Shown: piece by piece, positions 54,314-62,763 of the stretch | How the letters are laid out: every line of letters starts with the position of its first letter | Position numbering within the stretch: the stretch's first letter is position 1 | Assembly (NCBI GenBank): GCA_947501265.1 | Contig: CANMVY010000002.1 | Coordinates: forward strand, 85,048 to 149,047 | DNA length: 64,000 bases | Direction: 5' to 3' | DNA from: Bacteroidota bacterium | Lineage (GTDB): Bacteria; Bacteroidota; Bacteroidia; UBA7662; CANHCV01 | Program-made: the position numbers and the translations under genes | The notes under the pieces: generated by a model | Seen by the model: the letters and a program-made list of their open reading frames with translations, nothing else | Told to the model about the DNA's origin: nothing | Databases searched by the model: none

Positions 54314-55480
54314 ATGTTAGACTTCTCCAACACTCAAATTGCCTTTGCTCACAAAAACACTCCTTCGCTCAACAAAGCGTATTGGCTTTTTAAAACCATG
54401 GGGAATCCTGGTTTGGTGAATACCGGAAGTGCATTGGCCAACTGGGCACTCAAAATGAAATTGCCCATCAAAGGCATCATCCGAAATACCCTTTATCAAC
54501 AATTTGTAGGAGGAGAAGATATTCAACGATGCGAAAAAGCCATCCAAGCGTTGGCGGAAAATGGCGTTGGAACCATCTTAGATTATTCGGTGGAAGGTCT
54601 CGAAGGTGAAGCAGCTTTCAATGCTGGTGCTGAAGAAATCGTTCGAACCATTCACAAAGCCAATGGCGACCAACGCATCCCGTTCGCCGTTTTTAAAGTA
54701 ACCGGTGTAGCTCGATTTGCGCTTTTGGAGAAAGTTAGCATGGAAAAATCTCTTACTTCCGAAGAAGAAAAAGAATGGAACGAAGTGGTTCGACGGGTGA
54801 ATTGGATTTGTGAAGAAGGATTCAAGGTTCATCAACCTGTTATGATTGATGCGGAAGAAACGTGGATCCAGCCGGCCATCGATCATTTGGCATTTGAAAT
54901 GATGAAAAAGTACAACCAAAACCAACCTTTGGTTTACAACACGGTTCAATTGTACCGACACGATCGCCTTTCTTACTTAAAGGAACTTTTTGAATCTTGC
55001 AAAAATGAATCCATTTATCTAGGTGTTAAACTGGTTCGTGGTGCTTATATGGAAAAAGAAAGGGAACGTGCTCAAACCATGGGTTACCCCTCCCCTATTC
55101 AACCTGAAAAATCGGCTACCGATATTGATTTCAACGCAGGTGTTGAGTTTTGTGTGAATCACATCGATCGAATTGGTTTGGTTGCTGGATCTCACAATGA
55201 AGAAAGCAATTACCACTTGGCGAAGTTAATGGATGCCAAAGGCCTTCCAAAAAATCATGCCCACGTTACCTTTTCGCAACTTTTAGGCATGAGCGACCAC
55301 ATCAGTTTCAACCTGTCGAATGCCGGTTACAATGTGGCTAAATACGTTCCTTACGGACCCGTAGAAGCTGTTTTTCCTTATCTGATTCGTCGCGCCAGAG
55401 AGAACACCTCGGTTGCCGGACAAGTTGGGCGCGAATTGGGTTTAATTCTTAAAGAGAGAAACCGAAGAAAAGGGTCATGA
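54314..55480 (+). CDS. Proline dehydrogenase (monofunctional)
   Basis: The 388-residue FAD enzyme has the PRODH barrel: ILDYSVEGLEGEAAFNAGAE, VMIDAEETWIQPAID, YNTVQLYRHDRLSYL, LGVKLVRGAYMEKERE, and the C-terminal VPYGPVEAVFPYLIRRARENT with the Arg residues that hold proline. It oxidises proline to pyrroline-5-carboxylate and feeds electrons to quinone. The P5C dehydrogenase is not adjacent. It overlaps the MGMT-like gene by 4 nt. Confidence 0.94.
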   Translation: MLDFSNTQIAFAHKNTPSLNKAYWLFKTMGNPGLVNTGSALANWALKMKLPIKGIIRNTLYQQFVGGEDIQRCEKAIQALAENGVGTILDYSVEGLEGEAAFNAGAEEIVRTIHKANGDQRIPFAVFKVTGVARFALLEKVSMEKSLTSEEEKEWNEVVRRVNWICEEGFKVHQPVMIDAEETWIQPAIDHLAFEMMKKYNQNQPLVYNTVQLYRHDRLSYLKELFESCKNESIYLGVKLVRGAYMEKERERAQTMGYPSPIQPEKSATDIDFNAGVEFCVNHIDRIGLVAGSHNEESNYHLAKLMDAKGLPKNHAHVTFSQLLGMSDHISFNLSNAGYNVAKYVPYGPVEAVFPYLIRRARENTSVAGQVGRELGLILKERNRRKGS

Positions 55481-55959
55481 ACAAAACGACCCAACCGAAA
55501 AAGGGAATGCGCTCCCGCACTCCTTGGAAGGTCAAAATGCTCAAACCTGCCGAACCGCAATTCGTGGAAATGCCCGAAATTTGGGCTAAAAAAATGGGTA
55601 ACGGCCCACTTCTCATTCCAACACCCAAACGAATTGCCGAAGTGGTGAATGGCATTCACGAAGGCGATGTACTCACGTTGGAACAACTCAGAAGAATCCT
55701 TGCCGATGAACATGATGCGGCCCACTCCTGTCCCATGACCACCGGAATTTTCCTGCGCTTTGTGGCCGAAGCCACCGAAGAGCAATGGAAGGAAGGCGGA
55801 GCTACCCTCGCACCTTATTGGCGGGTGGTTCAGAACGATTACAAATTAAATCCTAAATTTCCGGGAGGCCCTGAGGTTCAAGCGCAAAGGTTGGAATCGG
55901 AAGGTTGGAAAATTAACCGCTCCAAAGCTCCTCATTTATGGAAAATCATCCTTCCCTAA
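55477..55959 (+). CDS. MGMT-family (alkyltransferase-like) protein
   Basis: The 160-residue protein resembles a branch of the O6-methylguanine-DNA methyltransferase family: LTLEQLRRILADEHDAAHSCPMTTGIFLRF and APYWRVVQNDYKLNPKFPGGPEVQAQRLESEG. The winged-helix part is recognisable, but the classical PCHR active Cys is replaced by a PYWR sequence, so it may bind alkylated DNA without repair, as alkyltransferase-like proteins do. The Cys in HSCPMTTG could be another reactive residue. It overlaps the next gene by 22 nt. Confidence 0.7.
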   Translation: MNKTTQPKKGMRSRTPWKVKMLKPAEPQFVEMPEIWAKKMGNGPLLIPTPKRIAEVVNGIHEGDVLTLEQLRRILADEHDAAHSCPMTTGIFLRFVAEATEEQWKEGGATLAPYWRVVQNDYKLNPKFPGGPEVQAQRLESEGWKINRSKAPHLWKIILP

Positions 55960-56573
55960 CACCGGCCTATCTCAAAAAAATGGGAATCAAAGAAGAAGAT
56001 CGGGTTTCCATCCTGGATCATTGGGCTCCTGATTTTCCGAACATTTTTCATTCCCTAGTCACAACCCAATTTCCCACTTGGGTATTGATTCCAGTCACGC
56101 ATCAGCAACACTTGCAAGAAGCCATGGATCAATGGGCTGAAACCCTTAAGAACATTCGCGTTTTCTGGATTGCACATCCCAAAAAGTCAAGTAAGATTGC
56201 CAGTGATTTAGGGCGAGACGAATCATGGATGCTGATGGAAGAATACGGTTTTATTCCCAATTTCTCGGTTGCGATTGACGAAAAATGGAGCGGACTTCGA
56301 TTCAAGTTCGATCCCAATAAACCGAAGTGGATTTCGGAGTATTCTATGAAAAAACGAGACTTAAATAATCGTCCAGAAATTACTCCACCAAAGGAATTAA
56401 CAGAGGCCTGGAAGGCCTTTCCAGAAGCTCAATCGTTTTATGAATCGCTTTCCTACAGTTGCAGAAAAGAATTCAGCCAATACGTTTCAGAAGCCAAGAA
56501 GGAAGAAACTCGCATCACTCGGGCGACTAAGGTTTTAGAAGCCCTATTGCAAAAGCGAAAAAATAGGATTTAA
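55938..56573 (+). CDS. YdeI/OmdA-like protein with extra N-terminal domain
   Basis: The 211-residue protein ends with the YdeI/OmpD-associated pattern SYSCRKEFSQYVSEAKKEETRITRATKVLEALL. Its N-terminal 120 residues (ILDHWAPDFPNIFHSLV, RVFWIAHPKKSSKIASDLG) look like the DUF3052-type domain often joined to it. The biochemical role is not established; some family members are linked to bacteriocin tolerance. It is coupled to the MGMT-like gene, and both ride behind proline dehydrogenase. Confidence 0.75.
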   Translation: MENHPSLTPAYLKKMGIKEEDRVSILDHWAPDFPNIFHSLVTTQFPTWVLIPVTHQQHLQEAMDQWAETLKNIRVFWIAHPKKSSKIASDLGRDESWMLMEEYGFIPNFSVAIDEKWSGLRFKFDPNKPKWISEYSMKKRDLNNRPEITPPKELTEAWKAFPEAQSFYESLSYSCRKEFSQYVSEAKKEETRITRATKVLEALLQKRKNRI

Positions 56574-56601
56574 CCGTAGAAATTCCCCACCCATTTCCGC
56601 T

Positions 56602-56609
56602 TATTTTTG
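56602..56609 (+). promoter_or_regulatory. -7 element of the class III aminotransferase gene
   Basis: TATTTTTG, 11 nt before ATG 56621. Confidence 0.55.
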
Positions 56610-56620
56610 CGAAGTAAAAC

Positions 56621-57814
56621 ATGGAAACTCGGATGGATCATTCCCAACTTTTCTTCAAGCATTTGGCCCCTACCAATCCTTTTCCGGTAGGAATTGAAAT
56701 TGATTATGCTGAAGGATCGTGGATTTATGGACCGAAAGGAAAATGGTTGGATTTAATTGCTGGCATTGCGGTTTGTTCGGTAGGCCACCGGCATCCCAAC
56801 GTGGTTGCTGCCATTCACCAACAAGTTGATCGGTACTTGCACACCATGGTTTATGGAGAGTACGTTCAAGATGCAAATACCCGATTGGCACAAAAATTAA
56901 CTTCCCTCCTTCCTTCCACTTTAGACTGTATTTATTTGGTAAATTCAGGAACCGAAGCCAACGAGGCGGCCATCAAAATGGCTCGAAGAGCAACGGGAAG
57001 GAGTCAAATCATTAGCTTTCACAAATCCTACCACGGCAATACGATGGGAAGCCTATCCATTTCCGGGAATGAAACCAAGAAAGCTGCCTTTCGGCCATTG
57101 ATTCCCGATGTGGATTTCATTCAATTGAATCGATGGGAAGATTTGGATCGAATTACTTCCAACACTGCTGGCGTAATTTTGGAACCTGTTCAAGGTGATG
57201 CTGGTGTTCGTACCGCCCACAACGACTATTTAGTCGCTTTGCGAAACAAATGCACGGAAGTGGGCGCATTGCTTATTTTCGATGAGATTCAATGCGGTGT
57301 GGGACGTACGGGATCATGGTATTATTTCCAACAAACACCGGTGGTTCCAGATGCTTTTACGACCGCGAAAGGATTTGGTGGTGGACTTCCGATTGGCGCC
57401 CTAGTGGCATCGAAGGAATTGCACGCACTTTGGGCGCATGCTCCCATGTTGGGCCACATCACCACGTTTGGAGGCAACCCGGTTTGTTCCGCTTCTGCAT
57501 TGGCCGTGCTCGAAACCATCGAATCGGAAAAACTGATGGATCAAATCCCTGAAAAGGCGAATTTCATTCGCTCACGACTCAATCATCCGCAAATTCTTGA
57601 AATTCGCAACGAAGGATTGATGTTTGCCGTAGATTTAAAATCAGAAGAAGAAGTAGGAAAATTGTTCGATTACTGCCTACAAAACGGAGTGATTATTTAC
57701 CGATTCTTAAGCAGTCCCAGCAGTTTTCGCATGGCGCCACCCCTCACCATTTCTTTGGAAGAATTGGAATTTGGGATGAAGGTAATTTTGGAAGGATTAA
57801 ATGTGCTTAAATAA
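56621..57814 (+). CDS. Class III PLP aminotransferase (ornithine/acetylornithine-like)
   Basis: The 397-residue enzyme has LVNSGTEANEAAIKMARRATG, the PLP-binding LIFDEIQCGVGRTGSWYYF, and the Schiff-base lysine in FTTAKGFGGGLPIGALVAS. It belongs to the acetylornithine/ornithine aminotransferase group. Proline dehydrogenase nearby makes ornithine or glutamate semialdehyde chemistry plausible, but no arginine gene is adjacent, so ArgD versus RocD is not decided. An alternative start is ATG 56633. It overlaps the convergent response regulator by 8 nt. Confidence 0.86.
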   Translation: METRMDHSQLFFKHLAPTNPFPVGIEIDYAEGSWIYGPKGKWLDLIAGIAVCSVGHRHPNVVAAIHQQVDRYLHTMVYGEYVQDANTRLAQKLTSLLPSTLDCIYLVNSGTEANEAAIKMARRATGRSQIISFHKSYHGNTMGSLSISGNETKKAAFRPLIPDVDFIQLNRWEDLDRITSNTAGVILEPVQGDAGVRTAHNDYLVALRNKCTEVGALLIFDEIQCGVGRTGSWYYFQQTPVVPDAFTTAKGFGGGLPIGALVASKELHALWAHAPMLGHITTFGGNPVCSASALAVLETIESEKLMDQIPEKANFIRSRLNHPQILEIRNEGLMFAVDLKSEEEVGKLFDYCLQNGVIIYRFLSSPSSFRMAPPLTISLEELEFGMKVILEGLNVLK

Positions 57815-58514
57815 GCGGATCTGCTTCAGGATTTACGAATTTATACCCCACTCCTTTGATCGTGCGGATATAATCTTCACCAATTTTTTCCCGAAGTTTG
57901 CGAATTTGCACATCAATATTTCGATCACCAACAATGATATCATCTCCCCAAACTTGGCTCATCATGACATCGCGGTTGAAAACTTTTCCGGGTTTTGAGC
58001 TAAGGAGAAGAAGAATTTCAAATTGTTTTTTAGGAAGATGAATGGCTTCACCGCCTTTGAAAATAAGGTGTTGTTCTTTATCGATGATGAGGCCATGCAA
58101 TTCGATGCTGTTGGGGCTAATGCCCTCTTCTAATCCATCGGCACGGCGAAGCAATGATTTGATTTTGGAAAGCAAAACCCGCGGTTTGATGGGCTTGGTG
58201 ATGTAATCGTCGGCGCCCGCTTCTAGCCCAGCAATTTGGGAGTAGTCTTCGGCTCGGGCGGTGAGAAAACAAATGATGGCTTTGGAGGTAGCCGGATTTT
58301 TTCGAATCTCAATGCAAGATTCAATGCCATCCATAACGGGCATCATTACATCCATGAGAACCAAATCGGGTAAAAATCCCTTTGCCTTCTCTAATCCTTC
58401 CGCTCCATTGTTGGCGCGTTGAACTTCGTATCCTTCCATTTCCAAGTTAAAACCCAAAAACTCCAGAATATCCGGTTCATCATCAACAATCAAAATGCGT
58501 TGTTTCGAACTCAT
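57807..58514 (-). CDS. OmpR/PhoB-type response regulator (orphan)
   Basis: The 235-residue protein has a receiver domain with the acidic pocket DDEPDI, phospho-Asp in LVLMDVMMPVMDG (about residue 55), the Thr in CFLTARAED and Lys in YITKPIKP, then a winged-helix DNA-binding domain (LPKKQFEILLLLSSKPGKVFNRDVMMSQVWGDD). No histidine kinase gene is next to it, so its partner is elsewhere. A one-mismatch -7 element TAAATTTA ends 5 nt before the ATG. Confidence 0.93.
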   Translation of the reverse strand: MSSKQRILIVDDEPDILEFLGFNLEMEGYEVQRANNGAEGLEKAKGFLPDLVLMDVMMPVMDGIESCIEIRKNPATSKAIICFLTARAEDYSQIAGLEAGADDYITKPIKPRVLLSKIKSLLRRADGLEEGISPNSIELHGLIIDKEQHLIFKGGEAIHLPKKQFEILLLLSSKPGKVFNRDVMMSQVWGDDIIVGDRNIDVQIRKLREKIGEDYIRTIKGVGYKFVNPEADPLI

Positions 58515-58586
58515 GCCCTTAAATTTACTTCAAAATTAGATTTGGAATGACTCCATGCACCCGCTTAATCATAGTTTAAAGTTAAA

Positions 58587-59237
58587 TTAAATTTGCGAAT
58601 TTTTGGAAGGAAAAAATTTTGCCTTGACGATTCCAAAAACGACTGGTACAAAACTGATTCCTACGACAGCCAAAACCACGATTTCAAAATGGCTTTTCAC
58701 CCATTGATTATTGCCGAAAAGGTAACCTATCCAAGCGATGGAATTCACCCAAATGATTGCTCCTGCAACTCCATAACCCACATATTTTCGGTATTCCATG
58801 TTGCTGGCACCGGCTACAAAAGGTGCAACCGTTCGAACGATCGGAATAAATCGAGCTAAAATCACCGTTAAAGGGCCGTGTTTTTCGTAGTATACCTCGG
58901 TCTTTTCCAAATGCTCTCGTTTGAGAAAAAGAAAGCGTTCTTTTTTCTTCAACGTTGCTCCCAATTTTTTTCCCATAAAATAGTTGAGCTGATCACCCAA
59001 CAAAGCAGCTACGATGAGAAGTGGGACTAAAATACCCATGTTCAAACCCGTTTCTGGTCGAGCAGCCAAAGCACCAATGGCAAACAGCAATGAATCGCCC
59101 GGTAATAACGGCATCACAACCAAACCAGTTTCCGTGAAGACGATTAAAAAAAGGATGACGTAAGTTAATGTTCCGTATTCATTTAAAAAATCAACCAAAT
59201 GCTGGTCGATGTGTAAAATAAAATCAATGATTTGCAT
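58587..59237 (-). CDS. DedA-family membrane protein (VTT domain)
   Basis: The 216-residue protein has the DedA features: the re-entrant loop with ETGLVVMPLLPGDSLLFAIGAL, GDQLNYFMGKKLG, and ARFIPIVRTVAPFVAGASNM with the conserved Arg residues. DedA proteins flip undecaprenyl phosphate or phospholipids, so this one may recycle the lipid carrier handled by UppP. It overlaps the S46 gene by 14 nt. Confidence 0.9.
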   Translation of the reverse strand: MQIIDFILHIDQHLVDFLNEYGTLTYVILFLIVFTETGLVVMPLLPGDSLLFAIGALAARPETGLNMGILVPLLIVAALLGDQLNYFMGKKLGATLKKKERFLFLKREHLEKTEVYYEKHGPLTVILARFIPIVRTVAPFVAGASNMEYRKYVGYGVAGAIIWVNSIAWIGYLFGNNQWVKSHFEIVVLAVVGISFVPVVFGIVKAKFFPSKNSQI

Positions 59238-61329
59238 TCTGTATTTCCTTCATTAAGTTTTGAGCACCTGAAAATTTATCAATCACGAACAAGACGTATC
59301 GAATATCGCAACCGATGGATCGCGAATATTTATCGTCCCAAGCAAAATCGTTGATGGTGGCAGTGTAGGCACGATCAAAATTAATCGCTACCAATTCACC
59401 TTTGTTGTTCATCACCGGAGAACCGGAATTTCCACCCGAAGTGTCCAAATTGTACAAAATGGCTACCGGCACATCTTTCAACGTGGGATGAATGTAATCG
59501 CCAAAATCTTTGGCCTCGTGCAACTCTTTTAATTTGGCAGGATATTCAAAATCTCCTCCATTGGATCCCTTTTCCACAACCCCTTTCAACGTGGTTACCG
59601 GTGCTTGGTAAATGGCATCATCGGGCGAATAGCCTTTTACATTTCCAAAGGTTAAACGCAACGTAGCATTGGCATCGGGCAGAAACTGATCTCCCAATAC
59701 AGCCTGACGTGCTTCCAAATACTCGGGCATCAGGCCCGCAAGAATTCCTTGGCGGGTGTTGTTCTCTTCCATGATTTTGGCACGCAAGACCATTACTTGT
59801 TTGGCCCAATCGTACATCGGGTTCTTCATAATCACTTGCCAATCAGCTAATTTCCAAGAACTTACTTTTTCAGGAACAAAATTCCACCAAGCGAAATTCT
59901 CGACCATGCCGTTCGTAGCAACCAGCTTGGTGCGATCCCCGCTGCTGGGTTGCCCATCCCCAAAAATCTGGGCTTCTTCTTTCATCATCCATAGTAGAAA
60001 ATCCTTTTCTAAGGAAGGATGATAATTGGCTAAGATCGATTTCCATTTGGTACTGTTCTCAACAAGAAGTGCCGACAAAGCACTATCGGGGTTCGTTGTT
60101 TTATTGGCTTTGGATTGGAGGGATTCAATGGTGGCGACCATGTTCATCCAACCGGAATGGGTCGTGATGTTGTTCACCCATAAATCACGTGGCGCAGCTA
60201 ACTCCATGGCTGCATACACTTTATTGAGTTCTTCAACGGCATTTTTCCCTCCCGATTTGGCCGACAAATGGGCTTTGATTTTCTCATCCAACGCCGCTTT
60301 ATCGGCTAAAATGGAGGTGCGACGCAATCCTTGCATCTTTCCTTTGTAGTTTTTGGTAACGTTGGCCAAGCTTTTTGTTTTACCAGCAAACTTCAACATC
60401 AAGCGCGGATCCGTTGCTGCCAATGCATTCATGGAACTGATCAAATAATCGTTCACTTTGGTGGTGATGGGCAACAACTGATTTTTCTGGTATTGAAGGT
60501 AAGAAGCTGGATAATTTTTGAAGGTACGTCCGGGGTATCCCAAAATGAACACCATTTCGTTCTCGTTCACCCCGTCGAAATCGATCTTCAAAATTCTTTT
60601 GGGTTTAAACGCAACATTGTCGGGCGAATACGCGGCCGGTTTTCCATCCTTTGACACGTAGGCACGCACGATAGAAAAGTCGCCGGTGTGACGTGGCCAA
60701 ACCCAGTTATCGCTTTCTCCACCGAATTCTCCGATGTTTCTGGGTGGAACATATACCAAACGAATGTCTTGAATGGTTTGGTATCGGAATAAATAATAGG
60801 TTTTCCCCGTGAACATTTCACTCACTTCGCAAGAAAGTCCGGAGTTCTTTTCGTTTTCGAATTTTTGGATTTCATTAATAGCTTGACGAATGGCTTCGAT
60901 TTTTTTATTGGGATCGGAAATGGATTTAGCTTTTTCCAAGACCTTAGCCGAAACATCTTCATAAGAAAGGGTAATTTTTACCGTGAGGTCTTTTACCGGA
61001 ATTTCCTTGATGCGATCGGCCGCATAGTACCCGTTGGTAAGGTAATCGTTGGCCGGGGAAGAGACATTGGCCACACTTCCAAACACGCAATGGTGGTTGG
61101 TAATAATGAGTCCTTCGGGAGAAATGAAGGAACCGGTGCATCCGCCAATTCGCACCAATGCATCGATTTGGCTGTTTCCGCCAGGGGTAAACATTTGTGC
61201 CTGGGTCATTTTAAAACCCGCTTTTTTGAAGTTGATGCGTTTAATTTCACTCAAAGGGTACATGCCCTCATCGGCCATTGCTCCCAAAAAGGAAAAGGCC
61301 ATCATCCAAAACAAAAATCCTTTTTTCAT
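59224..61329 (-). CDS. S46 dipeptidyl-peptidase, DPP11-like
   Basis: I start at ATG 61329 (MKKGFLFWMMAFSFLGAMAD, a signal peptide), not 61368, which gives 701 residues. The chymotrypsin-like His is in GLIITNHHCVFG (about 80) and the Ser in DTSGGNSGSPVM. Eighteen residues after the Ser the sequence has FDR, where Arg marks the acidic-specific DPP11 type and Gly the DPP7 type. It releases dipeptides ending in Asp or Glu in the periplasm. The -7 element ends 4 nt before the ATG. Confidence 0.92.
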   Translation of the reverse strand: MKKGFLFWMMAFSFLGAMADEGMYPLSEIKRINFKKAGFKMTQAQMFTPGGNSQIDALVRIGGCTGSFISPEGLIITNHHCVFGSVANVSSPANDYLTNGYYAADRIKEIPVKDLTVKITLSYEDVSAKVLEKAKSISDPNKKIEAIRQAINEIQKFENEKNSGLSCEVSEMFTGKTYYLFRYQTIQDIRLVYVPPRNIGEFGGESDNWVWPRHTGDFSIVRAYVSKDGKPAAYSPDNVAFKPKRILKIDFDGVNENEMVFILGYPGRTFKNYPASYLQYQKNQLLPITTKVNDYLISSMNALAATDPRLMLKFAGKTKSLANVTKNYKGKMQGLRRTSILADKAALDEKIKAHLSAKSGGKNAVEELNKVYAAMELAAPRDLWVNNITTHSGWMNMVATIESLQSKANKTTNPDSALSALLVENSTKWKSILANYHPSLEKDFLLWMMKEEAQIFGDGQPSSGDRTKLVATNGMVENFAWWNFVPEKVSSWKLADWQVIMKNPMYDWAKQVMVLRAKIMEENNTRQGILAGLMPEYLEARQAVLGDQFLPDANATLRLTFGNVKGYSPDDAIYQAPVTTLKGVVEKGSNGGDFEYPAKLKELHEAKDFGDYIHPTLKDVPVAILYNLDTSGGNSGSPVMNNKGELVAINFDRAYTATINDFAWDDKYSRSIGCDIRYVLFVIDKFSGAQNLMKEIQNANH

Positions 61330-61333
61330 GTCC

Positions 61334-61341
61334 CAAAGGTA
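61334..61341 (-). promoter_or_regulatory. -7 element of the S46 gene, 4 nt from the ATG (leaderless type)
   Basis: TACCTTTG, then GGAC, then ATG on the minus strand. It shares a 57-nt intergenic region with the divergent ffh promoter. Confidence 0.6.
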
Positions 61342-61374
61342 GGAAAAAGTGGGCGTAACCTCGACCAAAAAGAT

Positions 61375-61382
61375 TAACTTTG
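61375..61382 (+). promoter_or_regulatory. -7 element of ffh, 4 nt from the ATG (leaderless type)
   Basis: TAACTTTG, then CAAC, then ATG. No TTTG is found at 19 nt upstream. Confidence 0.6.
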
Positions 61383-61386
61383 CAAC

Positions 61387-62712
61387 ATGTTCGAAAATCT
61401 ATCCAATCGACTAGAGAGCGCCTTCAAATTATTGAAGGGCCAAGGGCAAATTACCGACGTTAACGTTGCCACCACCATGAAAGAAATCCGTCGCGCCTTG
61501 TTGGATGCCGACGTTAGCTTTAAAATTGCCAAAGACTTTACCGATGCAGTAAGGGAAAAAGCCACAGGACAAAACGTGCTGAACAGCATTACTCCGGGGC
61601 AATTGCTCACCAAAATCATGCACGATGAATTAACGACATTGATGGGTGGAACGGCCAAGGAAATCAATCTTAGTGGTCGCCCATCGGTGGTATTGATGTC
61701 GGGATTGCAAGGTTCGGGGAAAACAACGTTCTCGGGAAAATTGGCACTGCGTTTAAAAGGCAAAGGACAGAAGGTTTTGTTGGCAGCCTGCGACATTTAC
61801 CGACCGGCGGCCATCGACCAATTGCATACGTTAGGAAGCCAGATTGGGGTAGAAGTTTATTCTGAACCCGGAAATAACAACGCGGTACAGATTGCTCAAA
61901 ATGCTCTTCAAAAGGCAAAAGCTGAAGGATTTTCGGTACTGATTGTCGATACAGCAGGCCGTTTAGCGGTAGACGAAGCCATGATGGTGGAAATTGCGGC
62001 CGTGAAGCAAGCCATTCAACCTACTGAAACGTTGTTCGTGGTGGATTCCATGACGGGGCAAGATGCGGTAAATACCGCAAAAGCATTCCATGATCGTTTG
62101 AATTTCGACGGGGTTATTTTAACCAAATTGGATGGAGATACCCGCGGTGGAGCGGCGCTTACGATTTCTTTTACGGTAGGCAAGCCCATCAAATTCGTTG
62201 GAACCGGCGAGAAGATGGAAGCGTTGGATGTTTTCCATCCCGACCGAATGGCCAACCGAATTTTGGGAATGGGCGATGTGGTTTCGTTGGTAGAACGGGC
62301 GCAAGAAGCTTATTCGGATGAGGAAGCCAAGAAATTGGAAGCCAAATTGCGGAAGAACCAATTCGATTTCAACGACTTTTTTGAACAAATTCAGCAAATC
62401 AAAAAGATGGGGAACATCAAGGATTTGATGGGAATGATTCCAGGCGTTGGCAAAGCCATGAAAGATTTACCGGTTGACAACGACGCGTTTAAATCGGTTG
62501 AAGCGATCATTCAAAGCATGACTCCGGAAGAACGCCGCAAACCAGAAATTTTGAGTGGAAGTCGCCGCAAGCGCATTGCCCGCGGAAGTGGATATGACAT
62601 TCAGCGTGTAAATCAATTGATTAAGCAATTTGAAGACATGCAGAAGATGATGAAAATGATGAATAAAATGGGCAAAGGCGGTAAAGGGATGAAAATGCCT
62701 TTTGGCTTTTGA
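61387..62712 (+). CDS. ffh: Signal recognition particle protein Ffh
   Basis: The 441-residue GTPase has the N domain (MFENLSNRLESAFKLLKGQG), the G domain with GLQGSGKTTFSGKLALRL, DIYRPAAIDQLHTL, LIVDTAGRL and TKLDGDTRGGAAL, and a Met-rich M domain (SRRKRIARGSGYDIQRVNQL and the KMMKMMNKMGKGGKGMKMP tail). It targets ribosomes making membrane proteins to FtsY. Length is standard. Confidence 0.97.
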   Translation: MFENLSNRLESAFKLLKGQGQITDVNVATTMKEIRRALLDADVSFKIAKDFTDAVREKATGQNVLNSITPGQLLTKIMHDELTTLMGGTAKEINLSGRPSVVLMSGLQGSGKTTFSGKLALRLKGKGQKVLLAACDIYRPAAIDQLHTLGSQIGVEVYSEPGNNNAVQIAQNALQKAKAEGFSVLIVDTAGRLAVDEAMMVEIAAVKQAIQPTETLFVVDSMTGQDAVNTAKAFHDRLNFDGVILTKLDGDTRGGAALTISFTVGKPIKFVGTGEKMEALDVFHPDRMANRILGMGDVVSLVERAQEAYSDEEAKKLEAKLRKNQFDFNDFFEQIQQIKKMGNIKDLMGMIPGVGKAMKDLPVDNDAFKSVEAIIQSMTPEERRKPEILSGSRRKRIARGSGYDIQRVNQLIKQFEDMQKMMKMMNKMGKGGKGMKMPFGF

Positions 62713-62737
62713 TAATAAAAATCTTTTCTTACCTTTG
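62708..62737 (+). promoter_or_regulatory. rpsP promoter, TTTG - 18 nt - TACCTTTG
   Basis: TTTG at 62708-62711 lies in the last codons of ffh, and TACCTTTG at 62730-62737 follows after 18 nt. The ATG is 26 nt further. This is one of the best promoters in the window. Confidence 0.75.
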
Positions 62738-62763
62738 CACCTCACTTAAAACAAACCTTTACA

